Of a stretch of DNA of 64,000 bases, positions 46,006-54,434 are shown piece by piece (the first letter of the stretch is position 1; each line of letters begins with the position of its first letter). Location of the stretch: contig NZ_ADEV01000003.1 of NCBI RefSeq assembly GCF_000263635.1, positions 1-64,000 of the forward strand, in the 5' to 3' direction. Under the pieces are notes generated by a model that was not told where the DNA came from, ran no database searches, and worked only from the letters and a program-made list of their open reading frames with translations. The position numbers and the translations under genes are program-made. The DNA comes from Gardnerella greenwoodii 00703Dmash (lineage in GTDB: Bacteria > Actinomycetota > Actinomycetes > Actinomycetales > Bifidobacteriaceae).

Positions 46006-47616
46006 ATGACAATAAGTAACGCTGCAGAAGCAAGCAATAGCTCACAAAAAACTTACGCAAACGAAACAAAAAACTGCGCATCTACTACTGAATCAGCTGC
46101 AACAGCAACAAAAGTAGACACACTATTTTCCGTGCGCGCTAGACGCCGAATGTTCCTTAACGACGTTCGCCAATGCATTGAACGCGTACGCGCCCAGCAG
46201 CCTCTTACACACTGCATAACAAACGTAATCGTACAAGACATAACCGCAAACGCACTTCTTGCCGCAGGAGCATCGCCAATTATGGTAACCGACCCGGAAG
46301 AAGCGCACGCACTCGCACAAATTGCCTCCGGCGTGCTAATAAACGTAGGCACATTCCATCAGCCTGAAACTTCCGAGTACATGCGCGCAGCCGTTGAAGG
46401 TTGCGAAAAAGCCGATACACCATGGGTGCTTGACCCGGTTGGCATTGGAGTGCCGGCACTTGCCCCACGCACACGCTTTATACACGAAATTATTAAGCAT
46501 CACCCTACAGTTATTCGCGCGAACGCTTCCGAAATAATGGCTCTTGCCGGCAAAGAAAGCAACGGCAAAGGTGTGGATTCTCACGATAACGTGAACGATG
46601 CTCTTCAAGCCGCACGCGAATTAGCAAAAAAGTACGGCTCAGTAGTGGCAATTTCTGGCGAAAAAGACGCGATTTACGCTCACGGTTGCTTAGCTCGCGT
46701 AACCGGCGGACATAAAACTATGACTAAAGTTGTTGGCACAGGTTGCGCTTTGGGTGCGCTTGTTGCAGCATACGTTGGCGCAAATCCGGAACGTCCGCTT
46801 GCCGCAACAGTTGCAGCACACGTGCATGCTGCAGCCGCTGGAACTTGGGCAGCTCGCCAAACCACAGCTCCAGGCACTTTCCGAACGCTGTGGATGGATG
46901 CGCTTTCAACTCTTAGCGTAAACGACATGTTTAGTTTGACAAATATTGAGTTTACGGTTGAGCCAGTGGATTGGACTCTGTATTTGGTAACTGATCCGCG
47001 CATGGGAAATCGTCCGGAAGAAGAAGTTGCTGTTGAGGCAATTGAAGGCGGAGTTACAGTTGTGCAATTGCGCGATAAGTATTCCGACGACGCTGAGATT
47101 TCAGCTAAAGCCAAAAAGTTGCGTCATGCACTAATTGATTCCGGCCACGGAGACGTGCCTGTGTTTATTGACGATCACGTTGATTGCGCAGCTAAGCTTG
47201 GTTTCAACTTGCACGTTGGGCAAAAAGATACGCCGTTTGTTGAGGCGCGAAAGGCGATGCCGGCTGAGTGGATGGTTGGTCTTTCTTGCGCGCGGCCTGA
47301 TTTGATGGAGAAAGCTTACCTAGAGTGCAAAGAAAACGACGTTCCACTGCCGGATGTGATTGGCATAGGTGCAGCTTTCGAGACGCATACCAAGGCTCAC
47401 GACGTGCCTCCGCTTGGAGTTGAAGGCGTGAACGAAGTTGCGAAAGTTGCGCACTCTATGGGCGTAAAAACATTGGCAATTGGTGGAATCCATGAGAATA
47501 CGGTGTTCCCTATTCGCAATCTTGAGCTTGACGGAGTTTGCACCGTGTCGGCGCTTATGTGCGCTGAGGATGCTGGAAAAGTAGCGCGCGAGCTTAAAAG
47601 CGTGATTACTAAATAA
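46006..47616 (+). CDS. thiM-thiE: Bifunctional hydroxyethylthiazole kinase / thiamine-phosphate synthase (ThiM-ThiE)
   Basis: 536 residues from the ATG just after the riboswitch (an earlier GTG at 45985 lies inside the aptamer). The N-terminal ThiM part (about 40-300) has HCITNVIVQDITANALLAAGASP, VLDPVGIG and the VGTGCALGA glycine loop. The ThiE part (about 320-530) has YLVTDP, VVQLRDK, VFIDDHVD, LHVGQ and the IGIGAAFETHTKAH/AIGGI phosphate loop. The pair salvages thiazole and couples it to HMP-PP to make thiamine phosphate. Low-complexity residues 8-40. Confidence 0.95.
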   Translation: MTISNAAEASNSSQKTYANETKNCASTTESAATATKVDTLFSVRARRRMFLNDVRQCIERVRAQQPLTHCITNVIVQDITANALLAAGASPIMVTDPEEAHALAQIASGVLINVGTFHQPETSEYMRAAVEGCEKADTPWVLDPVGIGVPALAPRTRFIHEIIKHHPTVIRANASEIMALAGKESNGKGVDSHDNVNDALQAARELAKKYGSVVAISGEKDAIYAHGCLARVTGGHKTMTKVVGTGCALGALVAAYVGANPERPLAATVAAHVHAAAAGTWAARQTTAPGTFRTLWMDALSTLSVNDMFSLTNIEFTVEPVDWTLYLVTDPRMGNRPEEEVAVEAIEGGVTVVQLRDKYSDDAEISAKAKKLRHALIDSGHGDVPVFIDDHVDCAAKLGFNLHVGQKDTPFVEARKAMPAEWMVGLSCARPDLMEKAYLECKENDVPLPDVIGIGAAFETHTKAHDVPPLGVEGVNEVAKVAHSMGVKTLAIGGIHENTVFPIRNLELDGVCTVSALMCAEDAGKVARELKSVITK

Positions 47617-47620
47617 TTAC

Positions 47621-47656
47621 TTAGTGATTACTCAGTGATTACTGAGTAATCACTAA
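47621..47656. terminator. Perfect 15-bp hairpin between thiM-thiE and the convergent DUF711 gene
   Basis: The arms (47621-47635 and 47642-47656) pair perfectly around a 6-nt loop. The right arm overlaps the minus-strand DUF711 stop (47653-47655). Probably a shared bidirectional terminator, though T-runs are short. Confidence 0.7.
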
Positions 47657-49017
47657 TTCTTAAAGCTGTGCACTGGAGCTGGAATACGCCCGCCTCGCGT
47701 TACGAAAGCTTCGCAACTGGTCTGATTCACAGGAATAATAGGCGCATATCCCATTAAACCGCCGAAATTAGCCATCTGCCCAACGCCCTTGCCGATCACA
47801 GGAATAATGCGTACTGCAGTAGTTTTCTGATTGATCATTCCGATTGCGGATTCGTCAGCAATCATTCCAGAAATAGTAGCTGCGGACGTTTCTCCCGGAA
47901 TAGCAATCATGTCAAGACCAACCGAGCACACGCAAGTCATTGCCTCAAGCTTTTCAATAGTCAAACAACCAGACTTTGCTGCAGCAATCATGTTCGCATC
48001 TTCAGAAACAGGTATGAACGCTCCGGAAAGACCACCAACATAGCTGCTGGCCATAATTCCGCCCTTTTTCACCTGATCGTTCAGCATTGCGAGTGCCGCA
48101 GTTGTGCCAGGAGCGCCAACCTGATCCAAACCAATCTTTTCGAGCACTTCACCAACGGAATCTCCAACTGCAGGCGTTGGCGCAAGCGACAAATCAATAA
48201 TTCCAAACGGAACACCGAGTCTACGAGAAGCCTCCTGCGCAACCAATTGCCCAACTCGCGTAATCTTAAACGCCGTGCGCTTAATCGTTTCGCACAGAAA
48301 AGCAAAATCTTTGCCTTTAGCAGCATCGAGTGCGCTAGATACTACGCCTGGTCCGGAAACGCCAACGTTAATCACAGCATCGCCTTCAGTAACTCCGTGG
48401 AATCCGCCTGCCATAAACGGATTATCGTCCGGAGCGTTGCAAAAAGCCACGAATTTAACGCAACCGTAGGAGTCATTGGCGGCAGTCGCTTCAGCAATCT
48501 TTTTAATCGTGCGACCTAAAAGCTCCACGCAATCCATGTCAATTCCGGTGCGCGTTGAGCCAACATTCACAGACGAGCACACAATTTCCGTCTCACTTAA
48601 GGCTTGAGGAAGCGACTCAATAAGCATGCGGTCTGCTGCTGTCATCGACTTAGCAGGAAGAGCAGAATATCCGCCGATTAAATCAACTCCAACAGTGTGC
48701 GCTGCCCTGTCTAACGCGTGCGCAATTTGCACAAAATCTTCAGGCTTTTTACAAGCCGACGCTCCAACAAGCGAAATCGGCGTTACTGTAATTCGCTTAT
48801 TTACGATTGGAATGCCATAATCGTGCGAAATATCGTTGCCAGTTTTTACGAGATCTTTTGCAAGACGCGTGATTTTTTCCTCAACTTTGCGGCACACATC
48901 CTGCAGGTTTTCGCAAGCGCAATCAAGCAGGTTGATTCCCATGGTGATTGTGCGAACGTCGAGCTGTTCTTGCTCAATCATCGAATTAGTTTCGCTTACT
49001 TCCATCAGGTTGAGCAT
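47653..49017 (-). CDS. PFL-family protein, UPF0210/DUF711
   Basis: 454 residues of the DUF711 family, with [38 protein letters not shown] and [14 protein letters not shown]. The family is related in fold to pyruvate formate-lyase-like proteins but has no settled reaction. ATG at 49017 has AAGGAAG. The ACT-domain gene immediately upstream on the same strand is its usual partner. Confidence 0.9.
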   Translation of the reverse strand: MLNLMEVSETNSMIEQEQLDVRTITMGINLLDCACENLQDVCRKVEEKITRLAKDLVKTGNDISHDYGIPIVNKRITVTPISLVGASACKKPEDFVQIAHALDRAAHTVGVDLIGGYSALPAKSMTAADRMLIESLPQALSETEIVCSSVNVGSTRTGIDMDCVELLGRTIKKIAEATAANDSYGCVKFVAFCNAPDDNPFMAGGFHGVTEGDAVINVGVSGPGVVSSALDAAKGKDFAFLCETIKRTAFKITRVGQLVAQEASRRLGVPFGIIDLSLAPTPAVGDSVGEVLEKIGLDQVGAPGTTAALAMLNDQVKKGGIMASSYVGGLSGAFIPVSEDANMIAAAKSGCLTIEKLEAMTCVCSVGLDMIAIPGETSAATISGMIADESAIGMINQKTTAVRIIPVIGKGVGQMANFGGLMGYAPIIPVNQTSCEAFVTRGGRIPAPVHSFKN

Positions 49018-49077
49018 GGCGTACTTCCTTACGTTTACTTAGATTGCTACGAATTTGCTACGATATTGCTACGAATT

Positions 49078-49404
49078 TTAGATTCTGTGCATTGCGGTGA
49101 AAATATTGCTACGCTGGCAGCGAATACGCACGCCGATTTCGTTACCGAGCGCTTCCAATCCGTCCGCAAACTCACCAAATTCACAGTCCATAGTTGACAC
49201 GTCAACAATCATCATCATATTGAAGAATCCGTCAACAATAGTTTGAGAAATATTCAAAATATTGACGTTATGATTAGCTGCATGCGAAGTTACTTTTGCA
49301 ATAATACCAACGGTATCGCAGCCAACAACTGTAATAATCGCCTTAAAATCGTCGCCTTTAGAAAGCGATTCCTGATTTTGTGCAATTGTAGTATTGGCGA
49401 CCAT
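49078..49404 (-). CDS. ACT-domain protein (UPF0237)
   Basis: 108 residues. KAIITVVGCDTVGIIAKVTSHAAN is the start of an ACT regulatory domain, which binds small ligands such as amino acids. AGGAGG lies 5 nt before ATG at 49404. It is usually found next to DUF711 and is 60 bp from it here, suggesting a regulatory pair. Confidence 0.92.
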   Translation of the reverse strand: MVANTTIAQNQESLSKGDDFKAIITVVGCDTVGIIAKVTSHAANHNVNILNISQTIVDGFFNMMMIVDVSTMDCEFGEFADGLEALGNEIGVRIRCQRSNIFTAMHRI

Positions 49405-49493
49405 ATTTGCCTCCTGCTGTATTGCTGTGTGTATTTATCGCTTTATTAATTTATTACTGCGTTAATTTTGCATTAGCTTTTCACTAATTATTT

Positions 49494-50507
49494 TTATGCA
49501 TAAATATTATGCTGCTTCATATCTTCCGGAAGCGCATTTCGAAGAGACACAAGAGATCCAGAACGGAACACGGAACGAATGCCAGCAGCAAGAAGAGGCG
49601 CAATCGAAAGAACCGTCATATTTTTAAGACGCTTTTCTTCCGGCACAGGAACGGTATCCGTAACAATAATTTCGCGCACACCCGCATCTTTCAAACGCTC
49701 AACAGCAGGACCGGAAAGCAAAGCATGAGTTGCAACCAAAGTCACAGACTTAGCACCAGACTCGCGCAAAGTGCGCACAGCTTCACAAATCGTGCCAGCA
49801 GTATCAATCATGTCGTCAACAACAATGCAGTCACGACCCTGAATATCACCAATAATTCCGTGAGCTTCAGCATGATTTGGACGAGTAATATCGCGCGTTT
49901 TGTGAATAAAAGCAAGAGGCAAATTGCCAAGTTTTGCAGCCCACTGTTCAGAAACTTTAATTCGCCCAGCATCAGGAGAAACAATAGTTGCGTTGTCTAG
50001 CTTCATAGAGTTACGCACATAATCAATAAGCACAGGCATAGCAGTTAAATGGTCAACCGGACCATCAAAGAAACCCTGCTCCTGAGTTGCGTGCATGTCA
50101 ACAGTCAAAATACGAGTCGCGCCGGCAGCGCGGAACAAATCAAACATAAGTCGCGCCGTAATAGGCTCACGACCCTGATGCTTTTTATCCTGACGAGAAT
50201 ATCCAAAGAACGGAGCAACCACGTTAATGCTGCGAGCAGAAGCGCGACGCAACGAATCAACCATAAGCAGCTGTTCCATAATCCAATTATTAATAGGATT
50301 CGTGTGCGCTTGAAGCACAAACACATCCGCACCACGAACTGGCTGAGTAAAACGCACATACATTTCGCCGTTAGCAAAATCGTAGGCAGTAGTCTCAAGC
50401 ACATCAATACCAAGATATTTTGCAGTTTCCGCAGCAAGTTCCGGATACGCACGACCGGTAACAAGCATCATCTGCTTTTTTGGATTGCCTTCAAGAATTG
50501 TTGACAT
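49494..50507 (-). CDS. prs: Ribose-phosphate pyrophosphokinase
   Basis: Makes PRPP from ribose-5-phosphate and ATP for purine, pyrimidine, histidine and NAD synthesis. 337 residues. Motifs: MLVTGRAYPELA start, PFFGYSRQDKK, VDMHATQEQGFFDGPVDHL (metal and ATP), and the PRPP loop CIVVDDMIDTAGTI. GGGAAGG before ATG at 50507. Confidence 0.96.
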   Translation of the reverse strand: MSTILEGNPKKQMMLVTGRAYPELAAETAKYLGIDVLETTAYDFANGEMYVRFTQPVRGADVFVLQAHTNPINNWIMEQLLMVDSLRRASARSINVVAPFFGYSRQDKKHQGREPITARLMFDLFRAAGATRILTVDMHATQEQGFFDGPVDHLTAMPVLIDYVRNSMKLDNATIVSPDAGRIKVSEQWAAKLGNLPLAFIHKTRDITRPNHAEAHGIIGDIQGRDCIVVDDMIDTAGTICEAVRTLRESGAKSVTLVATHALLSGPAVERLKDAGVREIIVTDTVPVPEEKRLKNMTVLSIAPLLAAGIRSVFRSGSLVSLRNALPEDMKQHNIYA

Positions 50508-50649
50508 GATTGCCTTCCCGTTTGCAAACTTGCATGTACAGTGACAGAGTCGCTTTTTATTCTAGCAGGTAACGCGCCGGATTAGACACAACCGGTGATT
50601 TACGCATAAATTACGCATAAATTAGGCAAATAATCAATTACTTAATTAA

Positions 50650-51660
50650 CTACTTAGCAAAATACGCGCGAACTTCGTCTGCAGTTCCGTAAGAAGCCTG
50701 AGCACCAAAGCGAGTTGCAGCATACGCAGAAACATAGGATGCTAAAGCTGCAGCGTCTGGCAACGACATTGAAGCAGCCAAACCAGCCAAAATTGTACCC
50801 ATAAACGCGTCTCCACAACCTGTAGTGTCTTGAGCATTAACACGCTGTGCAGAAATGCGGCAAACAGGATCTTCCTCAGCATACTGCAAAACAACAGAAC
50901 CGTCGCCGCCCAAAGTCACAACAGCCTCGTCAAAACCAAAGTTGTGCATAACTTCAGCCGCATGATTCCAATCAAAACCATCCCAATTGCCATCTTCTGG
51001 CTCGTCAATCTTAAGCAACTGCGCCATCTCATGCTCGTTTACAAGCAAAATGTCGGCAGCATCAATCAGCTCCTTCGGCAAAGTGTCAACAAAAGGAGAA
51101 TTGTTAAGCAAAACTTTTACGCCAGCCGCGTGAGCCATCTTCGCAGCAGCAGTAACAGTTTCCATTGGGCTTTCCAAGCAAAGCCCAAGCACTCTAGCGC
51201 TAGTCAAAGCGTCCTTAACGGACTCAACATACGAAACCGTAACGTGCGCATTAGAACCAGGCGCGTAAACAATCGTATTTTCGCCGCCCTTAGCATCAAC
51301 CGTAATAACCGTAGCGCCGCTAGGAGTGTTGTCGACGCGCAAAATATTAGTGGTGTCAACGCCAGCATTGTTCAAAGAATTAAGCAAAAAGTCGGCATTC
51401 TTATCACTGCCAACTGCACCAAACATGCGCACGTGCGCGCCAATTTTTGCGGCAGAAACAGCCTGATTTCCGGACTTTCCTCCAGGAAGAACCTTAAGAT
51501 CACCACCGTTAACTGTTTCGCCTGGCTTTGGAAGACGGTCGGCAACAATCGTGTAGTCGGCGTTCATTGAGCCGACCACCGCGATTGCAGAATTTGCACA
51601 GTCGGCGGCTTTCACTTTTTCTAATACATCCAGCGAGTCTAAAGTATCGTGGTAGCGCAT
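50650..51660 (-). CDS. rbsK: Ribokinase (PfkB family)
   Basis: Phosphorylates ribose to ribose-5-phosphate, feeding the adjacent prs. 336 residues from the ATG at 51660 with AAAGGA upstream (a TTG one codon earlier is not needed). GGKSGNQAVSAAKIGAHVRMFGAVG (N-terminal PfkB signature) and DTTGCGDAFMG (C-terminal signature with catalytic Asp). Confidence 0.9.
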   Translation of the reverse strand: MRYHDTLDSLDVLEKVKAADCANSAIAVVGSMNADYTIVADRLPKPGETVNGGDLKVLPGGKSGNQAVSAAKIGAHVRMFGAVGSDKNADFLLNSLNNAGVDTTNILRVDNTPSGATVITVDAKGGENTIVYAPGSNAHVTVSYVESVKDALTSARVLGLCLESPMETVTAAAKMAHAAGVKVLLNNSPFVDTLPKELIDAADILLVNEHEMAQLLKIDEPEDGNWDGFDWNHAAEVMHNFGFDEAVVTLGGDGSVVLQYAEEDPVCRISAQRVNAQDTTGCGDAFMGTILAGLAASMSLPDAAALASYVSAYAATRFGAQASYGTADEVRAYFAK

Positions 51661-51702
51661 CAAAATTCCTTTCTTTGTTTGGTTTTTATTTTATAACTTA
51701 AG

Positions 51703-52701
51703 TCAGTCAGTACGTTTGCACAGCAGAATCATCATAATGAAAATAAGACCGAAGCCCACAAAATCTGCCCACGAAAAAACAGCGCCTGTAAAAAGCACCG
51801 CCGTAATCGCAGCAGTAACCGGCTCGCTCGCACCAAGAAGAGTTCCTCGCACAGAGCCTACGCGCATAATACCTTCAAGAAACAGCCAGTAAGCTCCAAA
51901 AGTGCCGGCAACAACCGTAAAAGTAAACAGCAAAAGCGCGCGCCAATCAAGCGGCGGCATAGTTTCCCACGGACGCACGAACGGAAGCATAATCAGCCCC
52001 GAAATAATAAAAGTAATGCCGTTTACAGTAAGATTTCCCCATTTTGCAATCAACTTCACCGGCATAATCGCAAGCGCCGCCGTACTTGCAGCATCTGCTA
52101 AGCCCCAAAGCAAACCCATAATCGGCAAAGATAGCGAAGAAAGATTTCCGCCCGTTGCCATTAAAGCAGTTCCTGCAAAAGCGAGTACAACACCAATTGT
52201 TTCGCGGATAGTTGGAACGCGGCGCGTATGCAAACATGCGTAAACCAGCACGAACAGAAGATTAAGGCTTTGAAGCACAGTTGCAGTGCCGGAATTAGTC
52301 CAGTCGATTGTGCACAAGTACGAAACTTGCGTAAGAAGCACGCAAACTACGCCTGTAACCGCCATTGAAATCCACGTGCGACCAGATTTAATTGCTCCAG
52401 TAAGCTTTTTCGGAGTGCAAGCTGCTGCAGTGATGCTAAACAATATGCCTGCCGCAATTTGGCGAACGCACGCAATTTGCAGCGGAGATACGTGATACGT
52501 TGACATAAGGATTTTTGACACTGTTGCGTTTGCGCCCCAAAATGCGCCGCCTAAAAGAGTGAGCAGAATGCCAATAAGTATTGCGTTCGTTGAATGGTTG
52601 AATGCAGGATTAGGGCGATCCGGAGTGCTCGCTATTGCTTTTGCAGCGGATTTTGAAGTGTCGAAAGTTTTAGAGCCAGTTTGCAACGTAAGCTTTGACA
52701 T
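51703..52701 (-). CDS. EamA/DMT-family transporter
   Basis: 332 residues from the ATG at 52701 (GAGG about 10 nt upstream). About ten membrane segments form two EamA repeats. A GAFWGANATVSKILM stretch starts the first segment, and the second half begins near PIMGLLWGLADA. Predicted exporter or importer of small metabolites; unknown substrate. Followed on minus by rbsK. Confidence 0.85.
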   Translation of the reverse strand: MSKLTLQTGSKTFDTSKSAAKAIASTPDRPNPAFNHSTNAILIGILLTLLGGAFWGANATVSKILMSTYHVSPLQIACVRQIAAGILFSITAAACTPKKLTGAIKSGRTWISMAVTGVVCVLLTQVSYLCTIDWTNSGTATVLQSLNLLFVLVYACLHTRRVPTIRETIGVVLAFAGTALMATGGNLSSLSLPIMGLLWGLADAASTAALAIMPVKLIAKWGNLTVNGITFIISGLIMLPFVRPWETMPPLDWRALLLFTFTVVAGTFGAYWLFLEGIMRVGSVRGTLLGASEPVTAAITAVLFTGAVFSWADFVGFGLIFIMMILLCKRTD

Positions 52702-52823
52702 ATCAGATTCACCTCGCATCCCCAAAACAAGCGATTATGCAGCAATTATTGCACGCGCGCTCAACTAATACTCGGAGCGTATTACGTAACGTAGGTGCGC
52801 ACAGCGTGCAACAATCGGAAAAC

Positions 52824-52859
52824 AAAAAGCTCCCGACGCTAAATCAGCGTCAGAAGCTT
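52824..52859 (-). terminator. Terminator of tRNA-Ser
   Basis: On minus, AAGCTTCTGACGCTG and its imperfect complement form a stem around GATTTA, with a T5 run at the end. It lies 5 nt after the tRNA. Confidence 0.85.
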
Positions 52860-52864
52860 AAGCG

Positions 52865-52949
52865 CGGAGAATACGAGATTCGAACTCGTGAGGCTGTTAC
52901 ACCAACACGCTTTCCAAGCGTGCGCCATAGACCACTAGGCGAATTCTCC
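52865..52949 (-). tRNA. tRNA-Ser (anticodon GGA)
   Basis: Acceptor arms GGAGAAT and ATTCTCC pair with discriminator G. The anticodon stem is CACGC/GCGTG with loop TTGGAAA (GGA). The long variable arm (TTGGTGTAACAGCC) is typical of class II tRNA, and the T-arm has GTTCGAAT. The 3' CCA is not encoded. Confidence 0.95.
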
Positions 52950-53045
52950 AAACTGCTAACTTAGCAAGCAAATCACCCGCTAAGCAAACAACTTAAACAG
53001 AATACCACGAATCGCGGATATTGCAAATTAATACGCGCGTTGACA

Positions 53046-53100
53046 CGCCGAAACAGCGGAAACAAACGCCGGAAAATTACACGGCAAATGTTTGCGGCGG
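53046..53100. repeat. Dispersed intergenic palindromic repeat family, copy B
   Basis: CGCCGAAACAGCGG, then ACAAACGCCGG, AAAATTACACGGCAAATG and TTTGCGGCG. Lies just past the stop of glf on minus and shares its core with copies A and C. Confidence 0.75.
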
Positions 53101-53112
53101 TGAAAGTTGAGA

Positions 53113-54345
53113 TTACTTAAGCAGCGGCGCTACTTGCGTTTCGTAAGCACGCAAAGCCATGTCGATTACGTTGTGCATGTCGTAATAGCTGTAAGTTCCC
53201 AAGCGACCACCGAAAACAGTGTTAGGCTCTGCAGCCGCAAGCTCCGCATAGCGCGCGTACAAGGCTTTGTCTGCCTCAGTATTCACAGGATAGTACGGCT
53301 CATCCTCGCGAGTTGCAGCTCGCGAATACTCCTGCCAAACCACAGTCTCTCCGGCTTTCACACTCTTTCCAGGCACAAAATCAGCTTCACCAGCCTCGCC
53401 ACCAACTTCCTCACGCTCTGGATTAAAGTTCTTAAACTCAATCGCGCGCGTAAACGGCACGTCAGCATCCGAATAGTTCATAACTGGGCAGCCAAAGTGG
53501 TCACTTTCCTCGTAACGCACTTCCTTAAAGTCCACAGTCCTCCACTTCAATTCGCCGAGCGCATAGTCAAAATACCTATCAACCGGACCGGTATAAACTA
53601 CCGGCACTCCAGCTTCCGCCAGCGCGCGCTTATTAAACGGCTGAGATTCGTCGAAGAAGTCTACGCCAAGCGAAACGTGGATTCGAGGATCGTCAATCAT
53701 ACGCTGCATCCAAGCCGTGTAGCCGTCCGTAGGTAAGCCTTCCCAAGTGTCTTTAAAGTAGCGATTATTGTAGTTGAATCGCACTGGCAAGCGCTTAATA
53801 ATTCCAGCTGGCAGCTCGGAAGGATCCGTCTGCCACTGCTTTGCCGTGTAGTTTTTAATAAACGCTTCATAAAGCGGACGCCCAATTAAGCTAATGCCCT
53901 TATCGTTCAAATTTTGCGGATCTTTGCCAGCTAACTCCCCCGCTTGGCTTGCAATCAAAGCCTTTGCTTCCTCTGGCGTGTAGTGTGCGTGGAAGAACTG
54001 GTTAATTGTACCCAAGTTGATTGGCAGCGGATACACTTCGCCGTCGTGCGTTGCGTACACGCGATGTACGTAGTTAGTAAACGACGTAAAACGGTTCACA
54101 TAATCCCACACGCGTTTGTTGCTTGTGTGGAAAAGATGCGCTCCGTACTTGTGAATTTCGATTCCTGTGCGCTCGTCAAAATACGAGTAAGCGTTTCCAC
54201 CGATGTGATTTCGAACGTCAATAATTTCAACGCGAGCACCCGTATGCTCCACTGCTTGCTGAGCTACAGTTAAGCCAAACAAGCCCGCTCCAACAACTAC
54301 TAAATCTGGGTAAGTTGTATTTTGAGAGGTTGCTGCTTGCGTCAT
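53113..54345 (-). CDS. glf: UDP-galactopyranose mutase
   Basis: Flavoenzyme that turns UDP-galactopyranose into UDP-galactofuranose. 410 residues from the ATG at 54345, with AAAGG 8 nt upstream (the longer frame is not needed). FAD-binding VVVGAGLFGLTVA at the N-terminus; the GGNAYSYFDERTGIEIHKYGAHLFHTSNK region binds the substrate; NYNNRYF and YTGPVDRYFDYALG are family motifs. Divergent from the GlfT2-like gene, separated by 89 bp. Confidence 0.95.
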   Translation of the reverse strand: MTQAATSQNTTYPDLVVVGAGLFGLTVAQQAVEHTGARVEIIDVRNHIGGNAYSYFDERTGIEIHKYGAHLFHTSNKRVWDYVNRFTSFTNYVHRVYATHDGEVYPLPINLGTINQFFHAHYTPEEAKALIASQAGELAGKDPQNLNDKGISLIGRPLYEAFIKNYTAKQWQTDPSELPAGIIKRLPVRFNYNNRYFKDTWEGLPTDGYTAWMQRMIDDPRIHVSLGVDFFDESQPFNKRALAEAGVPVVYTGPVDRYFDYALGELKWRTVDFKEVRYEESDHFGCPVMNYSDADVPFTRAIEFKNFNPEREEVGGEAGEADFVPGKSVKAGETVVWQEYSRAATREDEPYYPVNTEADKALYARYAELAAAEPNTVFGGRLGTYSYYDMHNVIDMALRAYETQVAPLLK

Positions 54346-54421
54346 ATTATTTACCTTTCGTACTTTCAGTTTTTGCGCACAATACACTTTAAGAATAGGC
54401 TTAAGCGTATATATACGTATA

Positions 54422-54427
54422 TATAAT
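54422..54427 (+). promoter_or_regulatory. -10 hexamer TATAAT, leaderless promoter of the GlfT2-like gene
   Basis: TATAAT overlaps an upstream in-frame ATG (54426) and is followed by seven bases and the ATG at 54435. No ribosome-binding site precedes either ATG. Confidence 0.6.
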
Positions 54428-54434
54428 GTCTAAT

